A DNA stretch of 64,000 nt from Bacillus testis (GTDB lineage Bacteria > Bacillota > Bacilli > Bacillales > DSM-1321), in the NCBI RefSeq assembly GCF_001243895.1, contig NZ_LN851186.1, positions 1,153,188-1,217,187 of the forward strand, written 5' to 3'. Both the position numbers and the translations under genes were made by a program. Under the pieces are notes generated by a model. The model was not told the DNA's origin. It was given only the letters and a program-made list of their open reading frames with translations, and made no database searches. Shown here piece after piece: positions 9,583 to 20,882 of the stretch (positions within the stretch are counted from its first letter, which is position 1; every line of letters starts with the position of its first letter).

Positions 9583-10818
9583 ATGAAACGGCGAGTAGTA
9601 GTGACCGGAATAGGTGCTGTGACACCTCTTGGTAATGATGCAGCTATAACATGGGAACATATTTTGGCGGGTAAAAGCGGAATTGGCCCATTGACAAGGT
9701 TGAATAAAGATGACTTCCCGGCTAAAGTTGCGGCTGAAGTAAAGGACTTCTCTGTTGAGGAGTTTATAGACAAGAAGGATGCCCGGAAGATGGATCGTTT
9801 TACACATTATGCCATCGCGGCGGCTAAAATGGCCGTTGAAGATGCCAAACTGGAAATTAATGAAGAGAATGCAAACCACATTGGTGTATGGATCGGCTCC
9901 GGTATTGGCGGCATGGAAACATTTGAAAATCAGTACGAAACTTTTTTGGAAAGAGGGTACCGCCGTGTAAGCCCGTTCTTCGTGCCGATGATGATTCCGG
10001 ATATGGCAGCGGGCCAAGTATCAATCTACTTGGGCGCTAAGGGTGTCAACTCATGTACGGTAACAGCCTGTGCTACCGGAACGAATTCAATCGGGGATGC
10101 GTTCAAGGTCATTCAACGCGGAGATGCGGTTGCGATGATCAGCGGCGGGGCAGAAGCGCCGATTACGAAAATGTCGGTTGCTGGCTTCTGCGCAAATAAA
10201 GCTTTGTCCACTAATGAAGACCCTCAAACAGCAAGCCGCCCATTCGATGCCAATCGTGATGGTTTCATAATCGGCGAAGGTGCCGGTATTGTTGTTCTGG
10301 AAGAATTGGAGCATGCCCTTGCCCGCGGCGCTAAGATTTATGCGGAGGTAGTGGGATATGGCTCAACGGGCGATGCACATCATATAACCGCACCTGCACC
10401 GAATGGCGAAGGCGGCGCCCGCGCCATGAAAATGGCAATCGATGATGGAGGCCTATCTCCTGAAGACATCGATTACATCAATGCACACGGTACTAGTACG
10501 GACTATAATGATAAATATGAAACAGCTGCCATCAAGCAAGTCTTTGGAGACCATGCCTATAAATTGGCTGTCAGCTCTACTAAGTCAATGACCGGACATT
10601 TACTGGGGGCTGCCGGAGGCGTTGAAGCCATTTTTACAGTATTGGCACTGAAAGAGGGAATCATGCCGCCAACAATCAATTTGGAAACACCAGATCCTGA
10701 ATGCGATCTGGACTATGTCCCAAATACAGCACGTAAAAAAGAGATGAAAGCAGCCATTTCCAATTCACTTGGATTCGGCGGCCACAATGCTACTTTGGCA
10801 TTCAAAAAATATGAATAA
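9583..10818 (+). CDS. fabF: 3-oxoacyl-ACP synthase II (FabF)
   Basis: A 411-residue elongating ketoacyl-ACP synthase. Catalytic Cys163 lies in [10 protein letters not shown], and the two active-site His residues in INAHGTST and [12 protein letters not shown]. Cytosolic type II fatty-acid synthesis. AAGGAGATGACACTGG precedes the ATG. The 133-bp gap to fabH holds no terminator, so the pair is likely one operon as in B. subtilis. Confidence 0.97.
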   Translation: MKRRVVVTGIGAVTPLGNDAAITWEHILAGKSGIGPLTRLNKDDFPAKVAAEVKDFSVEEFIDKKDARKMDRFTHYAIAAAKMAVEDAKLEINEENANHIGVWIGSGIGGMETFENQYETFLERGYRRVSPFFVPMMIPDMAAGQVSIYLGAKGVNSCTVTACATGTNSIGDAFKVIQRGDAVAMISGGAEAPITKMSVAGFCANKALSTNEDPQTASRPFDANRDGFIIGEGAGIVVLEELEHALARGAKIYAEVVGYGSTGDAHHITAPAPNGEGGARAMKMAIDDGGLSPEDIDYINAHGTSTDYNDKYETAAIKQVFGDHAYKLAVSSTKSMTGHLLGAAGGVEAIFTVLALKEGIMPPTINLETPDPECDLDYVPNTARKKEMKAAISNSLGFGGHNATLAFKKYE

Positions 10819-10827
10819 TAGATCTCA

Positions 10828-10866
10828 GCAAAAAAAGATAGCTCGTAATGAGTTATCTTTTTTTGC
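10828..10866 (+). terminator. fabHF terminator
   Basis: Stem GCAAAAAAAGATAGCTC with GAGTTATCTTTTTTTGC (one G-T pair), short loop, T7 in the right arm. Confidence 0.9.
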
Positions 10867-10958
10867 TTTTCTGTTTTGCAGATAATAACTGCTCTATTCC
10901 AAGCGTGTTCGGAATATATATATATTAATATACAGTTTACGGAAAGGGAGGCGGAGAA

Positions 10959-11768
10959 ATGGGGGTGGAAGAGACCTATCCTATGCTAATTGACCATGCG
11001 GAGGACCCGGTTGAAGTGGCCAGGCAATTAAAGCCGCATTTCAAAGGGAAAGAAAGTCCGAAAGAATTATTGCGCTATTTTCAGTCCCATGGAATGTATC
11101 ATCGCGGAGAGGCTGCTTTGAAGGACGCAAAAGCCCTTGGAAAGGAGAATGCATGGGAGGCAGTGGAAAAGTTATTCATTTCGTACAGGAAGAAATGGGG
11201 AGGGCCCGATATTCCCGTGTTCATCCTTCCACATAAACGCAATGGGTTCTTTTCACCGGGGCATCATAAATCAGGTTTGGCCTTTCCCGATAAGCTGTTA
11301 TTATTTTTATCGCCCAATTTGCCGCCAAAGGAATTGGAAGCTTTATTTGTCCATGAATACCACCATGTCTGCAGGCTTCAACGGCAAAAAAAAGCGGTTC
11401 AGGATTACAGCCTGGGTGATTCCTCAGTCCTGGAAGGATGCGCCGAGTATGCTGTTTCTAATCTTGTGGGGGAGGCTTATCTCGCTCCTTGGACAAAGCG
11501 CTATACGGAAGCGTACTTGAAGGCATATTGGAAAAATCATTTTAAAGAGGCTATTTCTATAGAAAGAAAAGATAAAAGGCATGATCAGTATTTGCTGGGC
11601 AACAACAGGCATCCTTATATGATTGGCTATAGCATGGGTTATTATATGGTACAGACCTATGCGCAAGATCAACAGCTAGCTATTGCAGACACACTTTCGT
11701 TCCCCTCTGAAGTGTTCATTAAGCATTTTACTGAAAAAATAGAGACTTCCAAAGGCAGCCGAAAATGA
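10959..11768 (+). CDS. yjaZ: YjaZ-like predicted zinc metalloprotease (DUF2268)
   Basis: A 269-residue protein with a gluzincin-type motif HEYHH at residues 132-136 and a downstream LEGCAEY (Glu159) as the probable third zinc ligand. This is the DUF2268 arrangement of B. subtilis YjaZ. No signal peptide, so it is probably cytosolic; substrate is unknown. Start ATG at 10959 follows GGAGGCGGAGAA. It follows fabF as in B. subtilis. Confidence 0.88.
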   Translation: MGVEETYPMLIDHAEDPVEVARQLKPHFKGKESPKELLRYFQSHGMYHRGEAALKDAKALGKENAWEAVEKLFISYRKKWGGPDIPVFILPHKRNGFFSPGHHKSGLAFPDKLLLFLSPNLPPKELEALFVHEYHHVCRLQRQKKAVQDYSLGDSSVLEGCAEYAVSNLVGEAYLAPWTKRYTEAYLKAYWKNHFKEAISIERKDKRHDQYLLGNNRHPYMIGYSMGYYMVQTYAQDQQLAIADTLSFPSEVFIKHFTEKIETSKGSRK

Positions 11769-11893
11769 AAAACGTTCGGAATAGCCTAGAGCCGGCAGGA
11801 AGGTCCGATAAGAATCTTTCTGCTGGCGAATAAATTCAGTGAATGGTGACTATACTTATGGACAAATAGTTTCCAGTAAATGAGGGATGAAAA

Positions 11894-12649
11894 ATGTTAT
11901 ATCTGCATGATGTATGGGTGAATTGGTTTGAAGGTGAAGAGAATGGTTATAACATCTGCCACTTTCATGAATGGAGAAAAGAAGATGGTATCGAGTTGCT
12001 CGACCAGGTTCCATTGCTACGAGTATCTTCCGCTCTCTTTCACTATATGGAGAATGATCTCAGTGAGCTGCCGCAAGGACTGTTGGAAGAGATTTATCAA
12101 AAAGCTTTTTGCCGGAAAAATCATGAACGAATTCAACTGGACTATTGTTTTGTTGCTTCTGACGGCAATGGAATTCTTGCCATTGATACAATGGGCTATC
12201 AAGTGCCGATGAGAAAAAGCCGCTTGATTCCTAGGCAGGAACAACTTGTCTATGAAATGATCGAGAACGCACCTGAAAACGAATTTCCATTCGATGGAAA
12301 GGGACATAGCAAGAAAGGCTACCATATCCTTTCTCCTGAACCGGAAATGATGTTTGGATTGACAAGGAAAGAACGACAAATGAAGCAATTATTATTTATG
12401 GCATTAGACCAGTTGAACGCATCTAAAAATACGGCAGAAATCCGCTACTGGTATACAGAGTGGTCGCCGGACAAATACAGTTACATACAGCAGTTGCATT
12501 TTGATGAAGCATGGACAGAATTATTTCTGGCTGCTAAGGATGGTTGGAGCAGTAAGCATGAAACGTTATGTGAGCGTCTGGTGAAAGGCCAGCCTTTCTT
12601 TGAAAAACTTTGGGAAATCGAAGTGGGAGACAGGCCCTCTATGCTTTAA
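11894..12649 (+). CDS. yjbA: YjbA-like UPF0736 (DUF3603) protein
   Basis: A 251-residue protein with the aromatic-rich start [19 protein letters not shown] typical of the UPF0736 family. No catalytic motif is apparent and no function is established. Start ATG at 11894 after GAGGGATG. Upstream, 11800-11830 holds an imperfect hairpin (GCCGGCAGGAAG / CTTTCTGCTGGC) without a T-tract that may end yjaZ. Confidence 0.85.
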   Translation: MLYLHDVWVNWFEGEENGYNICHFHEWRKEDGIELLDQVPLLRVSSALFHYMENDLSELPQGLLEEIYQKAFCRKNHERIQLDYCFVASDGNGILAIDTMGYQVPMRKSRLIPRQEQLVYEMIENAPENEFPFDGKGHSKKGYHILSPEPEMMFGLTRKERQMKQLLFMALDQLNASKNTAEIRYWYTEWSPDKYSYIQQLHFDEAWTELFLAAKDGWSSKHETLCERLVKGQPFFEKLWEIEVGDRPSML

Positions 12650-12765
12650 AGATATACCAAATTCTAACTGGGGCTACTCCGTTTGCCAAACGAGAACGAA
12701 GCCGAAGACATGCAAGTGGTAGATCAAGCGCCACTAAGAATTCAATCATTCGTTTCACTTTATTA

Positions 12766-12804
12766 AAAAATGCCATGAAGGTCATATCCTTTCATGGCAT
12801 TTTT
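12766..12804. terminator. Bidirectional terminator between yjbA and trpS
   Basis: Stem AAAAATGCCATGAA / TTCATGGCATTTTT, 14 bp perfect, between convergent genes. Confidence 0.9.
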
Positions 12805-12841
12805 GATGTTTAGGCTTTTGTACGTTTGGATGGTCTAGTCC

Positions 12842-13867
<1,026 letters not shown>

Positions 13868-13891
13868 TTAAATGGCGGAAAAGAAAGTTGT

Positions 13892-14263
13892 CTACATATA
13901 GAAGAAGGCCAAGCTGATTAACATGACGGCCAGAACGATGCATCCTGAGTATAGTAAGGATGAGTAAGGGACGCTGACCAATTCTGATAAGGGCGTTATA
14001 TCAGTTGTATCTTCACCTGCTTCTGTCACACTGTTCCGTTTGAATAGCCTTCTGAAGCTATAGGACATCCCATCAAAGAATCCTTTCTCTACAACTAATA
14101 TCAGTAAACCTATTAACAAATATCCGCTTGAAAAATAAAAGCTTATATTAATGAAGTGTAATAGCGCAAGCTGGTTATAGAGGATAACGGACAACAGGGC
14201 ACTAATCAGCAAAGTGGCAGCAACAATAGCTGTGACGCGGGTACTTTTCTTTTTTAAAGACAT
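13892..14263 (-). CDS. DUF3899-like membrane protein
   Basis: A 123-residue protein with hydrophobic segments at about 12-28, 36-58 and 100-121. The central GFFDGMSYSFRRLFKR stretch is what I recall of DUF3899 proteins found near trpS in Bacillus. Function is unknown. It is likely the first gene of a two-gene unit with trpS. Confidence 0.72.
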   Translation of the reverse strand: MSLKKKSTRVTAIVAATLLISALLSVILYNQLALLHFINISFYFSSGYLLIGLLILVVEKGFFDGMSYSFRRLFKRNSVTEAGEDTTDITPLSELVSVPYSSLLYSGCIVLAVMLISLAFFYM

Positions 14264-14761
14264 ATGAACGATTCCTCATTTACTGTAATATTTAATTCTT
14301 CTTCGGTGGATGGAGAAGAAGTGACATAGAGTGACCATCATCATTATTTATAGTTTACAGTATAACAAATAAAGAAGCTTTTAAAGTAGAAAGTTTCACT
14401 AGTATTGAAAGAAATATGTATGTATAAATATTATCTTTACATACATTAAAATAATTCTGAATAATTAAATAAATTATTCTTGAATATACCATTTGTCAGA
14501 ATAGAAAGAAAATAATATTATGCTCATTTTACATATATTTGAAATTATTCCAGTCGAAACACCAATAATTCACTAAAGTAATACTTTAAAACATTAAAAT
14601 AGAATAATTTTATAAGTAAAAATGCCTATTAAATAAACTCTTTTTTGTCTATATTAAATTATTTCCAAAAACTTTTTTCAGAAAGCTGATTTACAAATTG
14701 TCGAAAAATTGTATAATGAATTCTATAGAATTTTAAAAAGATATAGAAGGAGTGGCAGAAT
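14264..14761. other. AT-rich intergenic region upstream of the first opp operon
   Basis: About 500 bp, very AT-rich. Apart from the oppA promoter at its right end, no gene or repeat was recognised. Such regions upstream of opp often take CodY or other nutrient regulators, but no clear AATTTTCWGAAAATT box was seen. Confidence 0.5.
14690..14717 (+). promoter_or_regulatory. SigA-type promoter of opp operon 1
   Basis: TTTACA (14690-14695), 16-bp spacer, perfect TATAAT (14712-14717). The second opp operon has the same arrangement with identical hexamers. Confidence 0.82.
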
Positions 14762-16450
14762 TTGAAAAAGTCTAAATTTTCTCTGCTTTTGGTTCTTACT
14801 CTTATGCTTAGCTTATTCTTGGCAGCATGTGGAGATAAGAAATCAGATGGAGACTCATCATCTAACAAAGACAGTAACAAGTTAGCTTCTAAACAAGAGC
14901 TTCGTGTCCTGGAATCGGCAGAGATCCCAACAATGGATAGTGTTATGGCTCAAGATACAGTATCATTCACAACACTTGATAATACACAGGAAGGCCTGTA
15001 CCGCCAGAATGATAAAAACGAAGCAGTCGCTGCGATTGCTGAAGGCGATCCAGAAACAAATAAAGAAAGTACAGAATTTACTGTAAAATTAAAAAAAGAT
15101 GCTGTATGGTCCAATGGTGATCCTGTAACAGCACATGATTTCGTATTTGCTTGGAAACGTGCAATCGATCCTAAGACTGCATCTCCATACGGCCCATACA
15201 TGATGAACGGCAAAATCAAAGGCGCTCAAGCAATCACTGACGCAGCTGCAAATAAAAAAGCAGTGAACCTTGATACACTTGGCGTTAAAGCTACTGACGA
15301 CTACACATTAGTGATCCAAACTGAACAGCCTATGACAGTTGAATTCTTCAAAGGATTGATGGCTTTCGGTACATTCTTGCCGCAAAACGAAAAATTCGTT
15401 ACTGCGCAAAATGGCAAATATGCTACAAATGCTCAAACATTGCTTTCAAACGGACCATTCAAACTTGAAAAATGGAACGGACCAACTTCAACTGAATGGG
15501 TTTACGTGAAAAACGATAAATACCACAATGCAAAAGATGTACATTTAACAAAAGTAACGTTCAACGTTTCAAAAGATCCACAAGCATCTGTGAACGCATT
15601 TGAATCCGGTGAAGTGGATATCACACCTAAATTGGCTTCTGATATCGTACCTCAATATGAAAATGATGATCGCTTAGTTCGTTGGTTGGAACCTTCTATT
15701 TTCTGGTTGAAAATGAACGAAAAGAATAAAGTGCTTGCTAACGTGAACATCCGTAAAGCAATTGCTCAAGCAATCAATAAAGAAGACTTGGCTTCAAGTG
15801 TCCTTAACAATGGATCAGTTGCCGCTTATTACGCGGTGCCGAAAGAATTTGTTAAAGATGAAGACGGCAAAGATTTCAACGATGCCAACAAAAAAATGTT
15901 GAAATTCAACAAAGAAGATGCTAAAGCGAGCTGGAAAAAAGGCTTGAAAGAGCTTGGCCTTGAAAAAGTAGAATTGACTTATATCGGCCAAGATACTGAC
16001 TCAGCCAAAAAACAAGACCAATACATCAAAGACCAATTGGAGAAAAATCTTCCTGGTCTAACTATTAATATCACTTCAGTACCATTCGCTGTCCGCCTTG
16101 ACCGTGAAAATAAACAAGATTATGATTTGCTTGCTTCCGGTTGGAGCCCTGACTATATGGACCCTGTATCATTCTCTGACCTATGGGTGACTGGTGGCGG
16201 CAACAACAATATGAGCTACTCAAATCCTAAATACGATGCTCTAATCAAAGAGTCTCAAGAAACTGCCGACCAAGCTAAACGCTGGAAAGCACTGCAAGAA
16301 GCTGAAAAAATTGTCGTTGAAGAAGATGCAGCAATCGCTCCTCTATACCAACGTGCATCCAATGTCTTGGTTAGCGATAAGGTAAAAGGCTTCACATACC
16401 ACACAGTAGGTGCAGAATATAGCTACTATGATATCAAGATTACAGAATAA
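14762..16450 (+). CDS. oppA: Oligopeptide ABC transporter substrate-binding lipoprotein, copy 1
   Basis: A 562-residue SBP_bac_5 (DppA/OppA) lipoprotein that captures oligopeptides outside the membrane and hands them to OppBC. Signal peptide with lipobox LAAC, acylated Cys23, then a Ser/Asp/Lys linker. Start is TTG at 14762 (MKKSKFSLLL) after AGAAGGAGTGG. A hairpin separates it from oppB, which should give more OppA than permease. In Bacillus Opp also imports Phr/competence peptides. It is very similar to the copy at 20883, which argues for duplication. Confidence 0.95.
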   Translation: MKKSKFSLLLVLTLMLSLFLAACGDKKSDGDSSSNKDSNKLASKQELRVLESAEIPTMDSVMAQDTVSFTTLDNTQEGLYRQNDKNEAVAAIAEGDPETNKESTEFTVKLKKDAVWSNGDPVTAHDFVFAWKRAIDPKTASPYGPYMMNGKIKGAQAITDAAANKKAVNLDTLGVKATDDYTLVIQTEQPMTVEFFKGLMAFGTFLPQNEKFVTAQNGKYATNAQTLLSNGPFKLEKWNGPTSTEWVYVKNDKYHNAKDVHLTKVTFNVSKDPQASVNAFESGEVDITPKLASDIVPQYENDDRLVRWLEPSIFWLKMNEKNKVLANVNIRKAIAQAINKEDLASSVLNNGSVAAYYAVPKEFVKDEDGKDFNDANKKMLKFNKEDAKASWKKGLKELGLEKVELTYIGQDTDSAKKQDQYIKDQLEKNLPGLTINITSVPFAVRLDRENKQDYDLLASGWSPDYMDPVSFSDLWVTGGGNNNMSYSNPKYDALIKESQETADQAKRWKALQEAEKIVVEEDAAIAPLYQRASNVLVSDKVKGFTYHTVGAEYSYYDIKITE

Positions 16451-16484
16451 TCTTTTTTAGAACAATGCGTTAAGTGTCGTACTT

Positions 16485-16525
16485 AAAAAGAGAGTATATT
16501 TCTTTGATATACTCTCTTTTTACTG
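16485..16525 (+). terminator. Intra-operon terminator/attenuator between oppA and oppB, copy 1
   Basis: Perfect 15-bp stem AAAAAGAGAGTATAT / ATATACTCTCTTTTT. Its place inside the operon suggests partial termination. An almost identical hairpin is in the second opp operon. Confidence 0.88.
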
Positions 16526-16580
16526 TCAATAGAGTTGTCGGTATTTAATGAAAATTCTAAATACTTAGGAGGTGCGGAAC

Positions 16581-17510
16581 ATGGTTAAATATATTGCTCA
16601 ACGTGTTTTTTATATGCTGTTAACGTTATTTATAATCGCTTCTCTTACTTTTTTCCTCATGAAAATAATTCCTGGGACTCCGTTTTCCAAAGCTGATAAG
16701 TTGTCGCCGCAACAATTAGAAATTATGAAAGACAAATACGGGTTGAATGAACCTGTACCGGTCCAATATGCGAAGTATATGGGCAATCTTGTCAAAGGAG
16801 ATCTGGGCGTTTCATTCCAATTTGATAATACGCCTGTTACCGATATTCTTAAAAATTTGATTGGCCCGTCTACGCAGCTAGGTTTCCAGGCGACTGTGGT
16901 GGGTGTGATCATCGGAGTCTTGCTGGGCTTGGTAGGTGCCCTTTACCAGAACACCTGGATCGATTATGGAGCCACCTTCCTGGCTGTGCTCGGGAAATCG
17001 ATACCGAGTTTCGTATTTGCTGGTTTACTTCAATATTATGTAGGGGTTAAGCTTGGCTGGTTCCCGACTATGTTCTGGCGCGGCTTTGAATATACAATCA
17101 TGCCGACCATCGCATTATCCATTTTCCCTATTTCAATCGCCGCCCGTTTCATGCGGACAGAATTAGTAGAAGTGCTAGGATCGGATTATATCACTCTAGC
17201 AAAAGCGAAAGGGGCAAGCTCTTTCGAAATTGCCTTTAAGCATGCGATGAGAAATGCTTTGATTCCAGTTGTCACTGTTATGGGTCCATTAGTTGTTTCA
17301 TTGATGACAGGTTCACTTGTCATTGAAAAAATATTCTCTGTTCCTGGGATTGGTGAACAATTCGTAAAATCGATCCAAGTGAATGACTATCCGGTCATCA
17401 TGGGCACTACACTACTGTTCGCGGCGTTGTTCGTTGTTGTTACGTTAGTGGTCGATATTCTGTATGGACTGATCGATCCGAGAATAAGATTGGCTGGAGG
17501 TAATAAATAA
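16581..17510 (+). CDS. oppB: Oligopeptide ABC transporter permease OppB, copy 1
   Basis: A 309-residue BPD_transp_1 permease with six membrane helices and the EAA loop (KAKGASSFEIAFKHAMRNALIP) that docks on the ATPases. The frame opens at a GTG at 16572, but that lies in the ribosome binding site TTAGGAGGTG; the ATG at 16581 gives the same N-terminus as copy 2. Its stop overlaps the oppC start by one base. Confidence 0.95.
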   Translation: MVKYIAQRVFYMLLTLFIIASLTFFLMKIIPGTPFSKADKLSPQQLEIMKDKYGLNEPVPVQYAKYMGNLVKGDLGVSFQFDNTPVTDILKNLIGPSTQLGFQATVVGVIIGVLLGLVGALYQNTWIDYGATFLAVLGKSIPSFVFAGLLQYYVGVKLGWFPTMFWRGFEYTIMPTIALSIFPISIAARFMRTELVEVLGSDYITLAKAKGASSFEIAFKHAMRNALIPVVTVMGPLVVSLMTGSLVIEKIFSVPGIGEQFVKSIQVNDYPVIMGTTLLFAALFVVVTLVVDILYGLIDPRIRLAGGNK

Positions 17511-18544
17511 TGGCAAATGTAGAGATGAAAATAGAAAAAAACAAGTTCCAGCCTGCCGTTATTGATTCAGCCAAAGGAGAAGAAATCTCAAAGCCAAGCC
17601 TGAATTTTTGGCAGGATGCCTGGCTTCGCGTCAAGAAAAACAAAGGGGCAATCGTCTCTCTCGTTATTTTGGTTATCATGCTTATTATGGCTTTTGTTGG
17701 CCCCATGATCAGCGGTCGGGAATACGATACCCAGAATGTTAAATATGCAAATTTGCCGGCAAAAATACCGGTTCTGGAAAACATCCATTGGCTTCCATTT
17801 GACGGTACGATGGTCAACCGAGCAGGTAATGAAATCGATATGTATGAAATGAAGAACGTACCTGAAGATACATATTATTGGTTCGGTACCGATTCTTTGG
17901 GACGCGATTTGTTTACGCGGTTATGGAAAGGAACACAAATTTCCCTGTACATCGCCTTCCTGGCAGCAGTAATTGATATGGTTATAGGTGTAGCGTATGG
18001 AGCCATCTCTGGTTATTTCGGAGGCAAGCTCGATAATGTGATGCAGCGGATTACCGAAATATTGATGGGAATTCCGAACTTGGTTGTTGTCATTCTGATG
18101 ATTCTCGTATTTAAACCAGGGATTTTATCCATTACAATTGCTCTTTCAATCACCGGCTGGGTTTCCATGGCCAGGGTAGTCCGGGCTCAGGTAATGAAGC
18201 TGAAAGAACAGGAATACGTACTCGCTTCCCGGACGTTGGGTGGATCGCACTCAAAAATCATCTTTAAGCATTTAGTCCCTAACTTAGCTGGGGTTATTAT
18301 CATCAATACAATGTTTACGATTCCGAGCGCCATTTTCTTCGAAGCATTCTTGAGTTTTATCGGGCTTGGGCTTCAAGCACCTCATGCTTCACTCGGAACA
18401 CTGATCGACGATGGGTTCAAATCGCTTTTAACATATCCACATCAATTAATCTATCCGGCAATCGCAATCAGTTTGATCATGATTTGCTTCAACATGGTAG
18501 CTGACGGATTGCGTGATGCGCTGGATCCAAAAATGCGTGATTAA
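17510..18544 (+). CDS. oppC: Oligopeptide ABC transporter permease OppC, copy 1
   Basis: A 344-residue second permease: an N-terminal helix, a long extracytoplasmic insertion (about 65-125), then the BPD_transp_1 domain with an EAA loop (ASRTLGGSHSKIIFKHLVPN) and the family end DGLRDALDPKMRD. It pairs with OppB to form the peptide channel. The TAATG junction couples it to oppB. Confidence 0.95.
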   Translation: MANVEMKIEKNKFQPAVIDSAKGEEISKPSLNFWQDAWLRVKKNKGAIVSLVILVIMLIMAFVGPMISGREYDTQNVKYANLPAKIPVLENIHWLPFDGTMVNRAGNEIDMYEMKNVPEDTYYWFGTDSLGRDLFTRLWKGTQISLYIAFLAAVIDMVIGVAYGAISGYFGGKLDNVMQRITEILMGIPNLVVVILMILVFKPGILSITIALSITGWVSMARVVRAQVMKLKEQEYVLASRTLGGSHSKIIFKHLVPNLAGVIIINTMFTIPSAIFFEAFLSFIGLGLQAPHASLGTLIDDGFKSLLTYPHQLIYPAIAISLIMICFNMVADGLRDALDPKMRD

Positions 18545-18559
18545 GGTAGGTGAAGTTTA

Positions 18560-19603
18560 ATGGAAAAAATATTAGAAGTAAAAGATTTGCATATCTCATT
18601 CCATACGTTCGCCGGGGAAGTACAGGCGATCCGCGGAGTCAATTTTGACCTATTCAAGGGTGAAACACTGGCGATTGTCGGAGAATCGGGTTCGGGAAAA
18701 TCCGTAACAACAAAGTCCATTATGAGACTTCTGCCGCCTAGCAACTCAGAAATCAAACAGGGTGAGATTTTATTCGACGGGAAGGATATCGCTGCATTGC
18801 CTGATCGCCAAATGGAAAAAATCCGTGGAAAAGATATTTCGATGATTTTCCAGGATCCAATGACCTCTTTGAATCCTACAATGAAAATCGGAAAACAGAT
18901 TATGGAACCATTGAGAAAGCATCAGAAGTTAAGCAAGGCAGAAGCGAAAAAGCGAGCCATCAACCTACTGAATCTTGTGGGGATCCCCAAGCCGGAAGAA
19001 AGATTCGAGCAATATCCTCATCAATTTTCTGGAGGAATGAGACAGCGGGTTGTAATAGCGATTGCGCTTGCCTGCAACCCGAAAGTGCTCATTGCCGATG
19101 AACCGACAACTGCTCTGGATGTTACGATTCAGGCTCAGATTCTTGAATTGATGAAGGATCTGCAGAAGAAAATCGATACAAGCATTATTTTCATCACCCA
19201 CGACCTTGGTGTTGTAGCCAATGTAGCGGACCGTGTAGCTGTTATGTACGGAGGCAAGATTGTAGAAATCGGAACGGTGGATGAGATTTTTTATAATCCG
19301 CAGCATCCTTATACATGGGGATTGATCAGTTCGATGCCGGACTTGGATTCACGCGGCAAGGAGCTGTATGTCATTCCGGGAACGCCTCCGAATCTATTGA
19401 ATCCGCCAAAGGGCGATGCGTTTGCTGCGCGTAACCAATACGCGATGCAGATCGATTTAGAGGAAGAACCGCCAATGTTCAAAATTTCAGATACTCATTA
19501 TGCAGCAACATGGCTGCTGCATCCGGATGCACCAAAAGTGGAGCCTCCGCAAGCTGTTGTCAAAAGAAGAGAACAATTCCTCTCAATGAATGGAGGACGA
19601 TAA
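18560..19603 (+). CDS. oppD: Oligopeptide ABC transporter ATPase OppD, copy 1
   Basis: A 347-residue ATPase. Walker A GESGSGKS at 41-48, signature FSGGMRQR, Walker B VLIADEPT and the H-loop ITHDLG. The C-terminal oligo_HPY domain is present. It ends EQFLSMNGGR; copy 2 stops six residues earlier at the same place. Start ATG at 18560 follows GGTAGGTGAAG. Confidence 0.95.
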   Translation: MEKILEVKDLHISFHTFAGEVQAIRGVNFDLFKGETLAIVGESGSGKSVTTKSIMRLLPPSNSEIKQGEILFDGKDIAALPDRQMEKIRGKDISMIFQDPMTSLNPTMKIGKQIMEPLRKHQKLSKAEAKKRAINLLNLVGIPKPEERFEQYPHQFSGGMRQRVVIAIALACNPKVLIADEPTTALDVTIQAQILELMKDLQKKIDTSIIFITHDLGVVANVADRVAVMYGGKIVEIGTVDEIFYNPQHPYTWGLISSMPDLDSRGKELYVIPGTPPNLLNPPKGDAFAARNQYAMQIDLEEEPPMFKISDTHYAATWLLHPDAPKVEPPQAVVKRREQFLSMNGGR

Positions 19604-19604
19604 G

Positions 19605-20549
19605 ATGGCTGAACCAAAAAAGTTATTGGAAGTTAAACATTTAAAACAGTATTTTAATGTCGGCAAGCCCAATATGGTCAAAGCAGTCGACGATGTGAAT
19701 TTCTTTATTTATGAGGGAGAAACACTAGGTTTGGTTGGAGAATCAGGCTGCGGTAAATCAACGACTGGACGCACGATTATCCGGCTATATGAAGCTACTG
19801 ACGGAGAGGTCCTGTTCCGGGGCAAAAACGTGCACGGCAAGAAAACGAAAGCGGAAATGAAAGAATTGAACAGAAAGATGCAAATGATCTTCCAAGATCC
19901 ATATGCGTCACTCAACCCAAGAATGAAGGTCGCCGACATTATTGCCGAGGGAATTGATATCCACGGATTGGCGAAAACAAAAGAAGACCGCATGAACCAG
20001 GTATACCACCTGCTCGAAACAGTCGGCCTTAACCGAGAGCATGCCAACCGTTATCCGCATGAATTCTCAGGCGGACAGCGCCAGCGTATCGGGATTGCCC
20101 GTGCCTTGGCGGTACAGCCGGATTTCATCATTGCTGATGAACCGATCTCTGCACTGGATGTTTCCATTCAGGCGCAGGTGGTTAATCTTCTAAAAGAGCT
20201 GCAAAAGGAAAAAGGCTTGACCTACTTGTTCATCGCCCATGATTTATCGATGGTTAAATACATTAGCGACCGGATCGGTGTCATGTATTTCGGGAAATTA
20301 GTAGAATTGACGACGAGTGAAGAATTGTATAATAATCCTCTACATCCATATACAAAATCCCTTTTATCGGCAATTCCTCAGCCTGACCCAATCAGCGAGA
20401 GAACACGCAAACGGGTGCCGTATGATCCGGCAGTCCATCGCTATGATGGTAGCGAAGAACTCAAAATGAGAGAAGTGAAGCCGGGGCATTTTGTGCTCTG
20501 CTCGGAAAAAGAATTTAAGCAATATCAAACTCAATTAGGCATTAAGTAA
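19605..20549 (+). CDS. oppF: Oligopeptide ABC transporter ATPase OppF, copy 1
   Basis: A 314-residue partner ATPase. Walker A GESGCGKS near 45-52, signature FSGGQRQR, Walker B FIIADEPI, H-loop IAHDLS and the oligo_HPY end. The frame reaches an ATG at 19590 inside oppD, but GGAGGA at 19592-19597 is the binding site for the ATG at 19605. Confidence 0.95.
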   Translation: MAEPKKLLEVKHLKQYFNVGKPNMVKAVDDVNFFIYEGETLGLVGESGCGKSTTGRTIIRLYEATDGEVLFRGKNVHGKKTKAEMKELNRKMQMIFQDPYASLNPRMKVADIIAEGIDIHGLAKTKEDRMNQVYHLLETVGLNREHANRYPHEFSGGQRQRIGIARALAVQPDFIIADEPISALDVSIQAQVVNLLKELQKEKGLTYLFIAHDLSMVKYISDRIGVMYFGKLVELTTSEELYNNPLHPYTKSLLSAIPQPDPISERTRKRVPYDPAVHRYDGSEELKMREVKPGHFVLCSEKEFKQYQTQLGIK

Positions 20550-20580
20550 ACATGCGGGTAAATCCCCGCATGTTTTTTTT
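20548..20580 (+). terminator. Terminator of opp operon 1
   Basis: Stem AAACATGCGGG / CCCGCATGTTT followed by a run of T. It closes the first operon, so the second has its own promoter. Confidence 0.92.
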
Positions 20581-20882
20581 ATATCTCATGGGTATTTTCG
20601 AATTCTTGTAGCAGCGTCTAAATATAACATAATTGCATATGTATACATATATATTCAGGATCGAATAAGAGCAGAAATAGCAGTCACTTTATTGTCTTAG
20701 ATCGTTCACACTGCATAATATCAAAATAAAGTAAAAGTTATAGGTAATTAGAACTATATTTTAAAATAAAACAGCTAATTTATTTATATTTTTAAAAATT
20801 CTGGCAAAAACGTAATTTACAAACAGGTAAAAGCTTGTATAATGAATTTGTAATACTAAATACATAAAAGGGGTGTAAATAT
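20581..20882. other. AT-rich spacer between the two opp operons
   Basis: About 300 bp without a gene. It includes TATGTATACATA palindromic stretches near 20640 and, at its right end, the promoter TTTACA (20816-20821), 16 bp, TATAAT (20838-20843) of operon 2. Confidence 0.6.
20816..20843 (+). promoter_or_regulatory. SigA-type promoter of opp operon 2
   Basis: TTTACA, 16-bp spacer, TATAAT. Same hexamers and spacing as the promoter of operon 1. Confidence 0.82.
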